Shown here piece by piece: positions 1 through 9,822 of a DNA stretch of 64,000 nucleotides. The DNA is from Kutzneria kofuensis (GTDB taxonomy: Bacteria > Actinomycetota > Actinomycetes > Mycobacteriales > Pseudonocardiaceae), in NCBI RefSeq assembly GCF_014203355.1, contig NZ_JACHIR010000001.1:3784038-3848037 (forward strand), written 5' to 3'. Numbering within the stretch: position 1 is the stretch's first letter; the number at the start of each line of letters is the position of its first letter. The position numbers and the translations under genes are program-made. A model generated the notes under the pieces. That model worked only from the letters and a program-made list of their open reading frames with translations, did not search any database and was not told where the DNA came from.

Positions 1-1
1 G

Positions 2-925
2 GTGCTCACCCTGGCCAACCGGCACGACTGGCTCGCCGCCTTCTGCAACGAGCTGACCGTCGCGCTGGCGGTGGAGCGGATGACGGCTATGACCGTGCCG
101 CCTCGGGCCGTGCGGCTGCGGATGATCCTGTGCGAGTTGAACCGGATGCTGGCGCACCTGGTGTTCCTCGCGCCGCTGACCCGGCAGCTCACCGGCGAGC
201 CGACTCCCGGCACCACGGCTGCGCTGCGCGGCCGCGAGGCCGTGCAGGCGGTGATGGAACAGGCCTCCGGCGGGCGGATCCACTTCATGGCCAACCGGAT
301 CGGTGGCCTGCGCGAGGACGTGCCCGCCACGTGGATCCCGAACGTCCGGGAGCTGCTCGGCTTGGTGGAGTCGCTGCTGCCGGCGATTCGATCGGCCACT
401 GTGGACGATGACGCCTTCCGGTCCCGGCACGCCGGCCTCGGCGTTCTGACCCGCGACGCTGCGCTGGCGTTGGGGGTCACCGGCCCCACCGGACGGGCCA
501 GCGGCGTCGACGTCGATCTACGACGCGACGGCGAACACCTTGCCTACCAGGACTTTCAGCCCGTCCTGGGGTCCACCGGCGACGCGCTGGCCCGGGTCGA
601 ATGCGTCGTCGGCGAGGTCGAGCTGTCGCTGCGGCTGATCGCGTCCACCCTGGACGACCTGCCGTCCGGGCCGGTGAACCTGCGGCTGCCCAAGGCCGTC
701 AAGGCCCCCGAGGGCTCCGTCTACGTGTGGACCGAGGCCCCGCTCGGCATCTCCGGCGTGCACCTCGCCTCACGCGGCGAGAAAACCCCGTGGCGGCTCA
801 AGCTCCGCACCCCGTCGTTCAACAACGTGCAGGCGCTGTCCGCGCTGCTGCCCGGAACCCCGGTCGCCGACCTGCCCGCGGTGCTCGGGTCCTTCGCGGT
901 TGTCGTCGGCGACATCGACAAGTGA
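2..925 (+). CDS. NADH-quinone oxidoreductase subunit D-like protein (5' end outside window)
   Basis: This is the 3' part of a gene of the 49-kDa/NuoD family. These subunits form the quinone-facing arm of complex I and are related to the large subunit of NiFe hydrogenases. The 307 visible residues contain the family pattern G-R-I-H-F-M-A-N-R-x-G-G near residue 95 and a C-terminal PSFNN-QAL block with a GDID ending, as in NuoD. Full-length members have about 380-440 residues, so the N-terminal PQHPSTHG region lies before base 1; the GTG at base 2 is probably internal. No other nuo gene is visible, so this may be a stand-alone NuoD paralogue. The TGA stop directly abuts the stop of the convergent next gene. 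Confidence 0.8.
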   Translation: MLTLANRHDWLAAFCNELTVALAVERMTAMTVPPRAVRLRMILCELNRMLAHLVFLAPLTRQLTGEPTPGTTAALRGREAVQAVMEQASGGRIHFMANRIGGLREDVPATWIPNVRELLGLVESLLPAIRSATVDDDAFRSRHAGLGVLTRDAALALGVTGPTGRASGVDVDLRRDGEHLAYQDFQPVLGSTGDALARVECVVGEVELSLRLIASTLDDLPSGPVNLRLPKAVKAPEGSVYVWTEAPLGISGVHLASRGEKTPWRLKLRTPSFNNVQALSALLPGTPVADLPAVLGSFAVVVGDIDK

Positions 926-2461
926 CTAGTCGTCCGAGCGGCGGCGGCGACGGCCGCGCGGCTCTTCCTGCCCCAGCGACGCCAGCAGCTCGCTGACGGA
1001 CTTGCCGGCGGCGTGCGCGCCGGAGTCCACCACGGGCGGCGGCGGGGCGGCCGGCGCCGGACCGGGCGTGGGCACCGGCGCGGTCCGCACCGGAATCGGC
1101 AGCTCCAGCGAGTTCGGCACCCAGTCGCCGAGTTCCGGGTCCCAGACGGGACCGTCCACCTCGGGCGGCGGCCCCGCGACCACGGGCGCCGGCTCGGGCT
1201 CGGGGCGACGGCGACGCCCGGAGGTCTCGGCCGGTGTCGGCCTCGGGGCCATCGCGGTGGCCTCGGCCTCGGGGCGACGGCGGCGGCCGGAGGTCTCGGC
1301 GGCGCGCGGCGGCTCCGGCTGACGGGCGGCCGGCTGCTTCGCGTCCGGGTTGAGGCGCATCGCCATCGTCGCCGGCTCGGGCCGCTGGGCCGGCTGCGAG
1401 CGCTGCTCGGGCTGCCTCGGCTCGGGCCGGCGCGGCTCCCGCGGCTCGGGCGCGCGCATCGGCTGCGACATGGCTTGGGACACCGGCTGCGCCATCGGCT
1501 GGGACGGCTCCGGCGGCCGCACCCGCATGCCGACCACATTGGGCACTCCGGTCGGGCGGGCCTCCGGCTGACGCGGCTCGGGCTGGCGCGGCTCCGGCTG
1601 CCGGGACTCGGGCCGGCGCTCGGCCGGCCGGGCCTCGGCGGCCTTCGCGGCGGCCGGGCGGCTCACGAACTGGGTCGCGGCCGGCTGCGCCGGGCGCTGC
1701 GGCTCACGCCGCGCCTGCCCCGTCGACCGGCTCAACGCCTCGGTCTGCGCGTTGCTGCGGCTGGCCTGGCGCGCCTGCTCGGGACGGCTCGGCTCCGGCC
1801 GGCGCGGCACTTGCTCCTTGGCGTTGGTGCGCAGCGGCTCGTGCGGGATCCGCTCGATCAGCTCGGTCGGCAGCACCGACTTGTCCGCCGGCGCCTCCTT
1901 GCGGACCGAACCGACCGTGATCGGCTTGCGGTCCTCCTTGGCGATGATCCGGTCCTCGCCCACGGCCAGCAGCCGGGACTGGTCGGACAGCGACCGCATC
2001 CGCGTCGACTCCGCCCGCAGCGCCACCCGCTCGACCAGCACCTCGCCGCCCAGCAGCGCCTCGAGGTTCTCCCGCAGCGCCCGCAGCTCGCCGCGCAGCG
2101 CGTCCAGGTCCTCCCGGGACTCCTCCTCGACCCGGCGCCGCGTCTCGGCCTCGATCTCCAGCTCGTACTCGCGCCGGGCGGCGACCTCACGCTCCAGCTC
2201 GAGCTCGTAGACGGCCTGCAGGTCGGCGACCTCGTCCTCGCTCGCCGCGGCCTCTCTGCGGTACTTGACCGCCAAAAACGCGCCCACGAGGGCAGCCCAC
2301 AGCGCCGCGAGGACGCCCAGGCGCAAGAACCTCGCGTCGTTGCTCAGGACAAGCACGGCGGTCGCGGCGATGGCCAGGACGAGAACCGCTACCAGGAGTA
2401 GCCGACCGTATCCACGACTGTCACCGCGCTCGCCTTCGGTCAAGCCGCTGCGGCCGGTCAT
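926..2461 (-). CDS. Membrane-anchored coiled-coil protein with proline/arginine-rich tail (DUF6779-like)
   Basis: A 511-residue protein of unknown function. Residues 20-66 hold two hydrophobic helices. A strongly charged Glu/Arg heptad region follows at about 70-140 and looks like a coiled coil. The remainder is low-complexity sequence rich in Pro, Arg, Gln and Glu, including tandem RQPEP units and repeated SGRRRRPE blocks; it ends in an arginine cluster. The layout (short membrane hairpin, cytoplasmic coiled coil, disordered tail) resembles proteins annotated DUF6779 in Pseudonocardiales; that name comes from memory. Membrane location is an inference. The stop codon abuts that of the convergent NuoD-like gene with no spacer. 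Confidence 0.75.
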   Translation of the reverse strand: MTGRSGLTEGERGDSRGYGRLLLVAVLVLAIAATAVLVLSNDARFLRLGVLAALWAALVGAFLAVKYRREAAASEDEVADLQAVYELELEREVAARREYELEIEAETRRRVEEESREDLDALRGELRALRENLEALLGGEVLVERVALRAESTRMRSLSDQSRLLAVGEDRIIAKEDRKPITVGSVRKEAPADKSVLPTELIERIPHEPLRTNAKEQVPRRPEPSRPEQARQASRSNAQTEALSRSTGQARREPQRPAQPAATQFVSRPAAAKAAEARPAERRPESRQPEPRQPEPRQPEARPTGVPNVVGMRVRPPEPSQPMAQPVSQAMSQPMRAPEPREPRRPEPRQPEQRSQPAQRPEPATMAMRLNPDAKQPAARQPEPPRAAETSGRRRRPEAEATAMAPRPTPAETSGRRRRPEPEPAPVVAGPPPEVDGPVWDPELGDWVPNSLELPIPVRTAPVPTPGPAPAAPPPPVVDSGAHAAGKSVSELLASLGQEEPRGRRRRRSDD

Positions 2462-2519
2462 GGGCTCTACGGTACCGGTCAGTTACCCGAACGAGACCTA
2501 CCCGGACCCGATTGGCCCC

Positions 2520-2987
2520 TCAACGCAGTCCGACGCTGTCATCCTGCTGCGGCGGATCCGGCGTCTTGCAGCAGTGCTCCAACCACAACGCCGCGGCGAC
2601 CAGCGCCGCCGAACCGACCAGTCCGACCAATGCCGTCGTCCGGTCCTCATTGGCCGCCGAGGACACCGCCAGCAGCGGGAGCACCGTCAGCAGCACCCCG
2701 GCCCACACCCCCGCCATGAGCGCACCCACCAGCGACGACGCCTTCGCCAGCGCGACCGCCCGAGCGGCGGTCAACGGCTGCACCGGCCGCACCCCCGGCT
2801 TGCCGGCGATGCGGTTGCGCAGCTGCCAGGCCAGGATCGCCTCCACGATCGCCAGCACCCCGAAGGTCACGCCGGCCAGCCGCGGCAGCGTCGGCAGGTC
2901 CGCGTACACCAGTCGCAGCACGATCGCCGTCAGCAGGCCCGCGACCAGCGCGACGGCGACCAGGTCCCGGATTCGCGTGAACTTCAT
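2520..2987 (-). CDS. DUF3180 membrane protein
   Basis: A 155-residue integral membrane protein of the actinobacterial DUF3180 family, function unknown. Four hydrophobic stretches are visible, beginning with LVAVALVAGLLTAIVLRLV. A longer reading frame upstream is only the shadow of folK. The ATG at 2987 overlaps the folK stop by one base (TGATG), which fits translational coupling at the end of the folate operon. A DUF3180 gene directly after folK is a recurrent actinobacterial arrangement. No catalytic motif is visible. Confidence 0.85.
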   Translation of the reverse strand: MKFTRIRDLVAVALVAGLLTAIVLRLVYADLPTLPRLAGVTFGVLAIVEAILAWQLRNRIAGKPGVRPVQPLTAARAVALAKASSLVGALMAGVWAGVLLTVLPLLAVSSAANEDRTTALVGLVGSAALVAAALWLEHCCKTPDPPQQDDSVGLR

Positions 2988-3475
2988 CACCACTCCAGCC
3001 GGAGATCGTCCCGGCGGCGCACCCCGTCGGCGCTCAGCCCGGCCATCACGTCGGCGATCCGGCCGTGCCCGGGCAGCACCGCGTCGGGCTCGACGTCCAG
3101 CCACGGAATCAGCACCGTGGCCCGCTCCGGGGTGCCCGGATGCGGCAGCAACAAATCCGGGTGAGTCGAGCTCACGCCGTCCACAGTCACCACATCCACG
3201 TCCAACGTGCGAGGACCCCAGCGCTGCTCCCGAACCCGGCCGGCCTCGTTCTCCAACCGCTGTCCCAGGCGCAGCCAGCCCCACTCGTCGACGTCGCCGG
3301 CCTGGACGATCACGATCGCGTTCAGGAAGTCCGGCTGCTCCTCCACGCCCCACGCGGCCGTCTCGTACACCGGGGACACCGCTTCGAGGTGCGGCCGCAG
3401 GCCCGTCACCGCGCCCTGCAGGAACGCCAACCGGTCGCCCAGGTTCGACCCCAGCGACAGCACCGCCCGCGTCAC
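2987..3475 (-). CDS. folK: 6-hydroxymethyl-7,8-dihydropterin pyrophosphokinase (HPPK)
   Basis: Transfers pyrophosphate from ATP to hydroxymethyl-dihydropterin, giving the pterin substrate of dihydropteroate synthase. The 162 residues begin with SLGSNLGDR and contain the hallmark [10 protein letters not shown] signature at about residues 85-95, followed by LLLPHP; these build the pterin and ATP/Mg sites. The GTG start at 3475 overlaps the folB stop by four bases (GTGA). It lies in the order folE-folP-folB-folK-DUF3180, all leftward with overlaps or no spacing, so the genes are surely co-transcribed. Confidence 0.97.
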   Translation of the reverse strand: MTRAVLSLGSNLGDRLAFLQGAVTGLRPHLEAVSPVYETAAWGVEEQPDFLNAIVIVQAGDVDEWGWLRLGQRLENEAGRVREQRWGPRTLDVDVVTVDGVSSTHPDLLLPHPGTPERATVLIPWLDVEPDAVLPGHGRIADVMAGLSADGVRRRDDLRLEW

Positions 3476-3834
3476 CGGCGGCCTCTCCGGACCGTCACGG
3501 CGACGTCCTGGAAGGACAGTGGGATCGGCGCCGACGGCTTGTGCACCGTCACCTCGACCTCCCGGACCCGCTCATCGGTCAGCACCTCGTCGGCGATGTC
3601 GCCGGCGACCGTCTCGATGAGATCCCGCGGATCGCCGGCCACGATCGCCGCCACCCGCTCCGCCAGCTCGCCGTAGTGCAGCGTCTGCGTCAGGTCGTCA
3701 CTCGCGGCCGCGGCCGTCAGGTCCATCCACACGGTGACGTCGACCAGGAAGTCCTGGCCGTCCCGCTTCTCGTGCTCGAACACACCGTGATGGCCGCGCA
3801 CCCGCAGCCCGGTCAGCGTGATCCGGTCGCTCAT
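3472..3834 (-). CDS. folB: Dihydroneopterin aldolase
   Basis: Converts dihydroneopterin to hydroxymethyl-dihydropterin and glycolaldehyde in folate synthesis. The 120-residue protein starts [20 protein letters not shown], which is the family N-terminus with the substrate-binding H-G-V-x-x-x-E region, and contains the [11 protein letters not shown] segment and a C-terminal KP-x-APIP motif. The start at 3834 was chosen because it gives an ATGA overlap with the folP stop and the usual family length of about 120 residues; the longer frame upstream is a folP shadow. Confidence 0.96.
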   Translation of the reverse strand: MSDRITLTGLRVRGHHGVFEHEKRDGQDFLVDVTVWMDLTAAAASDDLTQTLHYGELAERVAAIVAGDPRDLIETVAGDIADEVLTDERVREVEVTVHKPSAPIPLSFQDVAVTVRRGRR

Positions 3835-4673
3835 TCGCCGCTTCCCCTCTGCCAGGCCCGCACCACCAGCGCCGCGTCCAACGACCGGCGGACATCGTGC
3901 ACCCGCACGCCCCACACCCCGGCCGCGGCCGCCAGCGCCGTGATCGTCGTCGTCGCCACCTCGCGGCCGTCCGGCGGCCTCGGGTTGCCTTCGGCGTCCG
4001 CCAGCAGCGCGCCGAGAAAGCGTTTGCGGGAGGCCCCGACCAGCAGCGGGAAGCCCAGCCCCAGCAGCTGGTCCAGGCCGTGCAGCAGGGCCCAGTCGTG
4101 CTCACGCTGCTTGGCAAAGCCCAGGCCCGGGTCCAGTACCAGGGCGTCGGCCGACACCCCCGCCGCCAGCGCCGCGTCCACCCGGGCCGACAGCTCGTCG
4201 CGCACCTCGGCCACCACGTCCCGGTAGGTCGCCAGGTCGTTCATGTTCTTGCTGTGGCCACGCCAGTGCATCAGGATCCACGGCGCGCCCGCGGTCGCGA
4301 CCACCTTGGCCATCTGCGGGTCGGCCAGGCCGCCCGAGACGTCGTTGATCACCGCCGCGCCCGCGTCCAGCGCCGCGTCCGCCACCACCGCCCGGGTCGT
4401 GTCCACGCTCACCAGCACGCCCTGGGCCGACAGCCGCTCGATCACCGGCACCACCCGAGCGATCTCCACCTCGGCGTCCACCCGGTCCGCTCCCGGACGG
4501 GTCGACTCCCCGCCCACGTCCACCAGGTCCGCGCCGCTCTCCCACAGCTCAAGGCCGTGCTCGACGGCGTCGTCCGTGCGCAGGTACCGCCCGCCGTCCG
4601 AGAAGGAGTCGGCGGTGACGTTCACCACGCCCATCACGACGCAGCGGTCGGGATTCGGCAGCCGGCTGTGCAC
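3831..4673 (-). CDS. folP: Dihydropteroate synthase
   Basis: Condenses hydroxymethyl-dihydropterin pyrophosphate with p-aminobenzoate; this is the sulfonamide target. The 280 residues contain [15 protein letters not shown] (pyrophosphate loop), [11 protein letters not shown], the INDVSGG strand, [15 protein letters not shown] and the pterin-anchoring GASRKRF motif, in canonical order. The start is a GTG at 4673, immediately after the folE stop (TAG then GTG), again indicating coupling. It appears full length with all recognisable active-site loops intact. Confidence 0.97.
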   Translation of the reverse strand: MHSRLPNPDRCVVMGVVNVTADSFSDGGRYLRTDDAVEHGLELWESGADLVDVGGESTRPGADRVDAEVEIARVVPVIERLSAQGVLVSVDTTRAVVADAALDAGAAVINDVSGGLADPQMAKVVATAGAPWILMHWRGHSKNMNDLATYRDVVAEVRDELSARVDAALAAGVSADALVLDPGLGFAKQREHDWALLHGLDQLLGLGFPLLVGASRKRFLGALLADAEGNPRPPDGREVATTTITALAAAAGVWGVRVHDVRRSLDAALVVRAWQRGSGE

Positions 4674-5300
4674 CTAACGTCCCTTGATCAGTTCGATCGC
4701 CTCGGCCCTCGACGTCGCCGAGGTCTTGAATATCCCCCGCACCGCCGACGTCGTCGTCCGCGCCCCCGGCTTTCGCACCCCGCGCATCGCCATGCACAGA
4801 TGCTCCGCCTCGATCACCACGATCGCCCCGCGCGGATTCAACTTCGCCATCAACGCATCCGCGATCTGCGACGTCAACCGCTCCTGCACCTGCGGCCGCT
4901 TCGCATAGAGGTCCACCAGCCGGGCCAGCTTCGACAATCCGGTGACCCGCCCGTCCACATTCGGGATGTACCCGACATGAGCCACCCCATGGAATGGGAC
5001 CAAATGATGCTCACAGGTGGAATACATCGGAATATCCGTGACGAGAACCAATTCCTCATGGCTTTCGTCGAACGTCTTTTCCAGAACGGATTCCGGGTCG
5101 GTGTAGAGGCCGGCGAACAGTTCCCGGTAGGAGCGGGCGACGCGGGCGGGGGTGTCGCGCAGGCCCTCGCGGTCGGGGTCCTCGCCGCAGGCGATCAGCA
5201 GCTCGCGGACGGCGGCCTCGGCGCGCGCCCGGTCGAACCGGCCGTGATCGGCCGAAGCGGCCCCGCTCAGGGGGCCGCTTCGGCCAACAGTGCTGGTCAT
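4674..5300 (-). CDS. folE: GTP cyclohydrolase I
   Basis: First enzyme of pterin/folate synthesis, making dihydroneopterin triphosphate from GTP. The 208-residue protein has the zinc/active-site [10 protein letters not shown] motif, GLSKLARLV, and the [16 protein letters not shown] motif with the second zinc cysteine. The ATG at 5300 was chosen because an excellent GGAGG site lies just upstream; the open frame continues into ftsH sequence but is not family-like there. It heads the fol run and lies 28 bases after the ftsH stop, so it may be co-transcribed with ftsH, an order common in actinobacteria. Confidence 0.97.
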   Translation of the reverse strand: MTSTVGRSGPLSGAASADHGRFDRARAEAAVRELLIACGEDPDREGLRDTPARVARSYRELFAGLYTDPESVLEKTFDESHEELVLVTDIPMYSTCEHHLVPFHGVAHVGYIPNVDGRVTGLSKLARLVDLYAKRPQVQERLTSQIADALMAKLNPRGAIVVIEAEHLCMAMRGVRKPGARTTTSAVRGIFKTSATSRAEAIELIKGR

Positions 5301-5328
5301 GCACACCTCCGCGGGATCGCGGACCGTC

Positions 5329-7548
5329 TCAACGGCCGCTGTCCCGCTCAGTGTCACCCGGATTGCCGGACGGCGTGTTCCCGCCCTGCCCGGCCGGACG
5401 GTTCTGCTCCCAGTTCGGCGTCCACGAACCGTTGGGCTGGGTCGCGGGCGTCCACCCGGGGGGCGCGCCGTAGTTGGGCGGGCCACCGGCGTTGCCGCCG
5501 GGCCGCGCGGGCGGGTAGGCGGCGGAGCCGTTGGTGCCGGGCAGCTCGCCGCCGCCTGGCACGGTCGCGACCGGGGTGGGCGCGGGCTCGGGCTCCTCCT
5601 CCTTGACCGGGGGCCACGGCTCGCCGCGCTCCTTGGCCAGCTCGCCGGGGGTCTTGATCGGCGGCTTGTCGGACGGGGTGCGGTTGCCGAAGTTGTTGAA
5701 CTCGGTGATCCGCGGCCGCTTCTGCACCCGGGCGAAGATCCGCTCCAGGTCCTTCTGGTGCAGGGTCTCCTTCTCCACCAGCTCCAGCACGAGGTCGTCG
5801 AGCACGTCGCGGTAGGTGTTGAGCACCTGCCACGCCTCGTCGTGCGCGGCCTCGATGAGCTTGCGCACCTCCTCGTCGATCTCGTGCGCGACCTCGAGCG
5901 AGTAGCCCGGCGCGTGCGACATCTGCCGGCCGAGGAACGGCTCGCCGTCGTGCTCGCCGTACTTGACGGCGCCGAGGCGGGCGCTCATGCCGTAGTCGGC
6001 GACCATCGCGCGGGCGATCTTGGTGGCCTGCTCGATGTCGTTGGAGGCGCCGGTGGTGGGCTCGTGGAAGACCAGTTCCTCGGCGGCGCGGCCGCCGAGC
6101 GCGAACACCAGCCGGGCGATCATCTCGGACCTGGTCATCAGGTCCTTGTCCTCCTCGGGCACCGACAGCGTGTGGCCGCCGGTGCGGCCGCGCGCCAGGA
6201 TGGTGACCTTGTAGACCGGGTCGATGTCCGGCATGGCCCACGCGGCCAGGGCGTGCCCCGCCTCGTGGTAGGCGGTGATCTTCTTCTCCTTCTCGGAGAT
6301 GATCTTGCTCTTGCGGGCCGGGCCGCCGATCACGCGGTCCACCGACTCCTCGAGCGCGGCGCCGGTGATGATCGTGCCGTTGTGCCGCGCGGTGAGCAGC
6401 GCCGCCTCGTTGATCACGTTGGCCAGGTCCGCGCCGGAGAAGCCGACGGTCCGCTTGGCCAGGCCGTCCAGGTCGGCGTCCTGGGCCAACGGCTTGCCCT
6501 TGGCGTGCACCCGCAGGATGGCCTTGCGGCCGCGCAGGTCGGGCGCGCCGACGGGGATCTGCCGGTCGAAGCGGCCGGGGCGGAGCAACGCCGGGTCCAG
6601 GATGTCGGGCCGGTTGGTGGCCGCGATCAGGATGATGCCGCCGCGCGAGTCGAAGCCGTCCATCTCGACCAGCAGCTGGTTGAGGGTCTGCTCGCGCTCG
6701 TCGTGGCCGCCGCCCAGGCCGGCGCCGCGGTGTCGGCCGACGGCGTCGATCTCGTCGACGAAGATGATGCACGGGGCGTTCTGCTTGGCCTGCTCGAACA
6801 GGTCGCGGACGCGGGAGGCGCCGACACCGACGAACATCTCGACGAAGTCCGAGCCGGAGATCGAGTAGAACGGCACGCCCGCCTCGCCGGCGACGGCCCT
6901 GGCCAGCAGGGTCTTGCCGGTTCCCGGCGGCCCGTAGAGCAGCACGCCCTTGGGGATCTTGGCGCCGAGCGCCTGGTAGCGGCCGGGGTTCTGGAGGAAG
7001 TCCTTGATCTCGTGGAGCTCCTCGACGGCCTCGTCCGCGCCGGCGACGTCGCCGAACGTGGTCTTGGGCATGTCCTTGGACAACTGCTTGGCCCGGGACT
7101 TGCCGAAGTTGAGCACCCGGTTGCCGCCGCCCTGGACGTTGTTCATCATCCACATCAGCACCAGCAGCAGCAGGCCGATCGGCACCAGGATGATCAGCAT
7201 CTGCAGCAGCGGCGACTCGCTGGTGACCTTCACGTCGTAGGAGCCGACCTTGTTGGCCGGGTCCTGCAGCATCCGGAAGATCGCGTCCTCCGACCCGTTG
7301 GCCGGGATGGACGTGATGATCTGGGTGTGCCCGTTGAACGGCGAGTTCAGGTCGAGCCGGAGCTGCTGCTCCTTGTCGTCGAGCCGGGCTGACTTGACAT
7401 TGCCCTTCTGCACCTGACTAATTGCATCCGAGGTCTGCACGGGCGTGTACCCGCGCGTGTCGTCGGTCAGTGTGCTGATGGCAAACCAGACAACAACCGC
7501 TGCCACGATCCAGATCAGCGGGTTGCGGAGAACGCGCTTGCGGTCCAT
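5329..7548 (-). CDS. ftsH: ATP-dependent membrane zinc metalloprotease FtsH
   Basis: Membrane-anchored AAA+ protease that degrades unassembled membrane proteins and short-lived regulators. The 739 residues show TM1 at about 10-27, an extracytoplasmic domain to about 112, TM2 at about 114-135, Walker A GPPGTGKT at 206-213, Walker [10 protein letters not shown] around 261-269, second region of homology with RPGRFDRQ, and the zinc site HEAGH at 428-432. The downstream aspartate ligand lies in [10 protein letters not shown]. The tail after about residue 620 is rich in Pro, Gly and Asn, typical of actinobacterial FtsH. It is transcribed toward folE. Confidence 0.98.
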   Translation of the reverse strand: MDRKRVLRNPLIWIVAAVVVWFAISTLTDDTRGYTPVQTSDAISQVQKGNVKSARLDDKEQQLRLDLNSPFNGHTQIITSIPANGSEDAIFRMLQDPANKVGSYDVKVTSESPLLQMLIILVPIGLLLLVLMWMMNNVQGGGNRVLNFGKSRAKQLSKDMPKTTFGDVAGADEAVEELHEIKDFLQNPGRYQALGAKIPKGVLLYGPPGTGKTLLARAVAGEAGVPFYSISGSDFVEMFVGVGASRVRDLFEQAKQNAPCIIFVDEIDAVGRHRGAGLGGGHDEREQTLNQLLVEMDGFDSRGGIILIAATNRPDILDPALLRPGRFDRQIPVGAPDLRGRKAILRVHAKGKPLAQDADLDGLAKRTVGFSGADLANVINEAALLTARHNGTIITGAALEESVDRVIGGPARKSKIISEKEKKITAYHEAGHALAAWAMPDIDPVYKVTILARGRTGGHTLSVPEEDKDLMTRSEMIARLVFALGGRAAEELVFHEPTTGASNDIEQATKIARAMVADYGMSARLGAVKYGEHDGEPFLGRQMSHAPGYSLEVAHEIDEEVRKLIEAAHDEAWQVLNTYRDVLDDLVLELVEKETLHQKDLERIFARVQKRPRITEFNNFGNRTPSDKPPIKTPGELAKERGEPWPPVKEEEPEPAPTPVATVPGGGELPGTNGSAAYPPARPGGNAGGPPNYGAPPGWTPATQPNGSWTPNWEQNRPAGQGGNTPSGNPGDTERDSGR

Positions 7549-8044
7549 GCACCTACGGCCGTCACGCGGCCTCGACCCTCCCTGCGTTTACGTCAAGCCC
7601 TGCCTCACGACACTGCTCAACACCTCGAGCGGTGGCGTCACGCACTCGGCGGGACAGCCCCGTCCAGCTAGCTTACCGCCCGCCGCCGACGGACCACGGC
7701 CGGAAGTTCGGCGCTCGGCCGGCGGCGGCCTCACGTCGCTCCCAACGCTCGGAGCTGGGACCGGGTTCCCCGACATGACCGGCGACACGCCGGGGCCGTT
7801 CGGGATGAACCGGCGCGGGGGCGGCCACGTACCTCCCGGAGCCGCTCTGCACCGGAAGAAGGAGGGCGACCGGGTGCCAACGCCACCGCCACGCTGAGCC
7901 GTTCGGCCTGCAGAAATACCCCGTTCGACCCAATCCGACCGGACCGGGCCTTCGGCTGTTACGGGCCGGGGCCGCCATGTCGACGATCCGAGGAGACCAG
8001 CCCGCGCCCACTGTGGACGCCGACCAGGAGGTTCGCGCACCACC
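7549..8044. other. Divergent intergenic region between ftsH and the vWA gene
   Basis: About 500 bases without a convincing gene. Open frames on both strands have no ribosome site or family-like sequence. The region must hold the leftward ftsH promoter and the rightward promoter of the solute-binding/vWA gene. A TAAGCT hexamer on the minus strand (7670-7675) could be an ftsH -10 element, but no matching -35 was recognised. Confidence 0.5.
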
Positions 8045-9760
8045 ATGTCTACGCCTACAGGAGCCCACCGGCCGCCCTCCCGGCCGGAGAGGGGTCGAAA
8101 GTGGCACTTCTTCCTGCCCATTCTGGTCGCCGTGTTGGCCGTGGGCGGTGTTGTGGTGGCCAACACCGCCAACTCGGTGCGGTGTGCCGGGCAGGTGCCG
8201 CTGCGGGTGGCGGTGACGCCGAGCGCGGCGCCCGCGGTGCAGTCGGTCGCCGACGCCTTCGAGCACGACCAGACGTCGGTGAACGGGCAGTGCGTGCACG
8301 TGACCGTGGTCAGCGAGGGCTCGGCGGATGTGGTGCAGTCGCTGCCGACGAGACCCGTCGACCCGCCCGCGCTGTGGATTCCGGACTCGTCGCTGTGGGT
8401 GTCGACGGCGCAGGGGCTGGACAGCCGGGACCCGGTGAACAGTCCGAAGCTGGCCGAGCACCCGTCGCTGGCGTCGTCGCCGCTGGTGGTGGCGGCGAGC
8501 ACGGCGCAGGCGAACAAGCTGGGCTGGCCGAAGTCGCCGGTGAGCTGGCAGCGGCTGGTCACCGGGCAGACGCCGATCGCGATCACGGATCCGCTGACCA
8601 ACACCGAGGGTGTCGCGACGCTGGGGCTGGCGCAGGGCCTGCTGCCGGCGCAGTCGAACGGGGTGCCGCCGCAGGAGCTGATCGCGATCCTGCTGCGGCT
8701 GCGGAGCACCACCCTGAACTCGGTGAACTCCGGGTTCGACAACATTCGCAAGGACGCGGCGAACGCCCTGCTGTTCACCACGACGGAGCAGTCGGTGGTG
8801 TCGTACAACGTGGCGACGGTGGCGGCGTCGAAGGCGGTGGCGATCTATCCCGCCGAGGGCACGGTGCTGTTCGACTATCCGGTGGTGCGGGTGACGACCA
8901 AGAACGAGGTCACCGGCACCGACCAGGCGGCGGCCGCGTTCGAGCAGGAGCTGCGGTCGGCGCGGTCGTCCGGCATCTTCAGCGCCGCCGGTTTCCGTGA
9001 CCCGAAGGGCACCGCGTCGGCGGCCTGGGGCGGCAAGGACGGCGTGCAGGCCGCGACCCCGCCGCTGCTGCCGGCGCCGTCGGCGGCGCAGGTCAACACC
9101 GTGCTGCGGGCGTGGAACGTGGTGCACCTGGACGGGCGGACGCTGGCCGTGATCGACGTGTCGGGGTCGATGACCTCGCCAATGCCGGACGGGCAGAAGC
9201 GGATCGAGGTGGCGCGGGACGGGGCGCTCGCGGCGATGTCGTTGATGCCGGACAGCACGTACGTGGGGCTGTGGGCGTTCTCGCAGCAGCAGGGGCCGCC
9301 CAACGACTGGAAGGAGCTGGTGCCGCTCGGGCCGCTCGGCGGCCAGGTCAACGGCATCAGCCAGCGGTTCGCGCTGCAGCAGGCGGCGACCACGCTGCCG
9401 GCCCGGGTGCGGGGCGGCACCGCGCTCTACGACACCGCGTTCGCGGCGTACGAGACGCTGCGTGACGACTTCGATCCGACCAAGGTCAACGCCGTCGTGC
9501 TGATCACCGACGGGAAGAACGAGAAGAACGGCGGGCTGGACCTCAACGGCCTGCTGCAGATGCTGCGGGCGCAGGCCGACCCGTCCAAGCCGGTCGAGGT
9601 GATCGGCATCGGGCTGGGGCCGGACGCCGACATGAACGCGTTGCAGCAGATCGCCGCCGTGACCGGCGGCAAGGCGTACCAGGCGATCGACGCCGCGTCG
9701 TTCCGCGGCGTCCTGTTCGACGCCCTCAGCCGCCGCCCCTGCACCACCAGCGCCTGCTGA
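8045..9760 (+). CDS. Membrane-anchored substrate-binding and von Willebrand factor A domain protein
   Basis: A 571-residue predicted cell-surface protein. Residues about 21-40 form a signal anchor. Residues about 50-330 look like a periplasmic-type solute-binding domain (LRVAVTPSAAPAVQ start, later PSLASSPLVVAAS and ITDPLTNTEG segments). The last part, from about 365, is a vWA domain whose MIDAS motif DVSGS is intact (VIDVSGSMTSP), followed by GGTALYDT and LITDGKN. MIDAS domains bind protein ligands through a divalent cation. The product is probably exported and tethered; the ligand is unknown. A C-terminal Cys pair is present. It ends just before a strong bidirectional terminator. Confidence 0.85.
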   Translation: MSTPTGAHRPPSRPERGRKWHFFLPILVAVLAVGGVVVANTANSVRCAGQVPLRVAVTPSAAPAVQSVADAFEHDQTSVNGQCVHVTVVSEGSADVVQSLPTRPVDPPALWIPDSSLWVSTAQGLDSRDPVNSPKLAEHPSLASSPLVVAASTAQANKLGWPKSPVSWQRLVTGQTPIAITDPLTNTEGVATLGLAQGLLPAQSNGVPPQELIAILLRLRSTTLNSVNSGFDNIRKDAANALLFTTTEQSVVSYNVATVAASKAVAIYPAEGTVLFDYPVVRVTTKNEVTGTDQAAAAFEQELRSARSSGIFSAAGFRDPKGTASAAWGGKDGVQAATPPLLPAPSAAQVNTVLRAWNVVHLDGRTLAVIDVSGSMTSPMPDGQKRIEVARDGALAAMSLMPDSTYVGLWAFSQQQGPPNDWKELVPLGPLGGQVNGISQRFALQQAATTLPARVRGGTALYDTAFAAYETLRDDFDPTKVNAVVLITDGKNEKNGGLDLNGLLQMLRAQADPSKPVEVIGIGLGPDADMNALQQIAAVTGGKAYQAIDAASFRGVLFDALSRRPCTTSAC

Positions 9761-9766
9761 CCTGTT

Positions 9767-9819
9767 GTTCGGAAGGGGGCTTCCCTGGCGTTGAACGCCA
9801 GGAAAGCCCCCTTCCGAAC
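9767..9819. terminator. Bidirectional hairpin terminator between the vWA gene and hpt
   Basis: Almost perfect inverted repeat with about 25-bp arms and one mismatch; the arms begin GTTCGGAAGGGGGCTT on the left and mirror it on the right, with a very short loop at about 9792. It sits exactly between two convergent genes and can serve both. No U-tract follows, which is usual for actinobacterial terminators. Confidence 0.85.
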
Positions 9820-9822
9820 TTC

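Noticed and set aside
1013-2401. Long plus-strand frame of 462 codons opposite the coiled-coil protein gene
   Set aside because: Composition-driven antisense frame with Arg/Gly/Leu-rich nonsense sequence and no ribosome site; the minus-strand gene has the membrane and coiled-coil pattern and correct codon bias.
5354-7153. A 599-codon minus-strand frame inside ftsH
   Set aside because: It overlaps ftsH in another frame, consists of Arg/Gly/Ala runs, and lacks any family motif, whereas ftsH carries all catalytic motifs.
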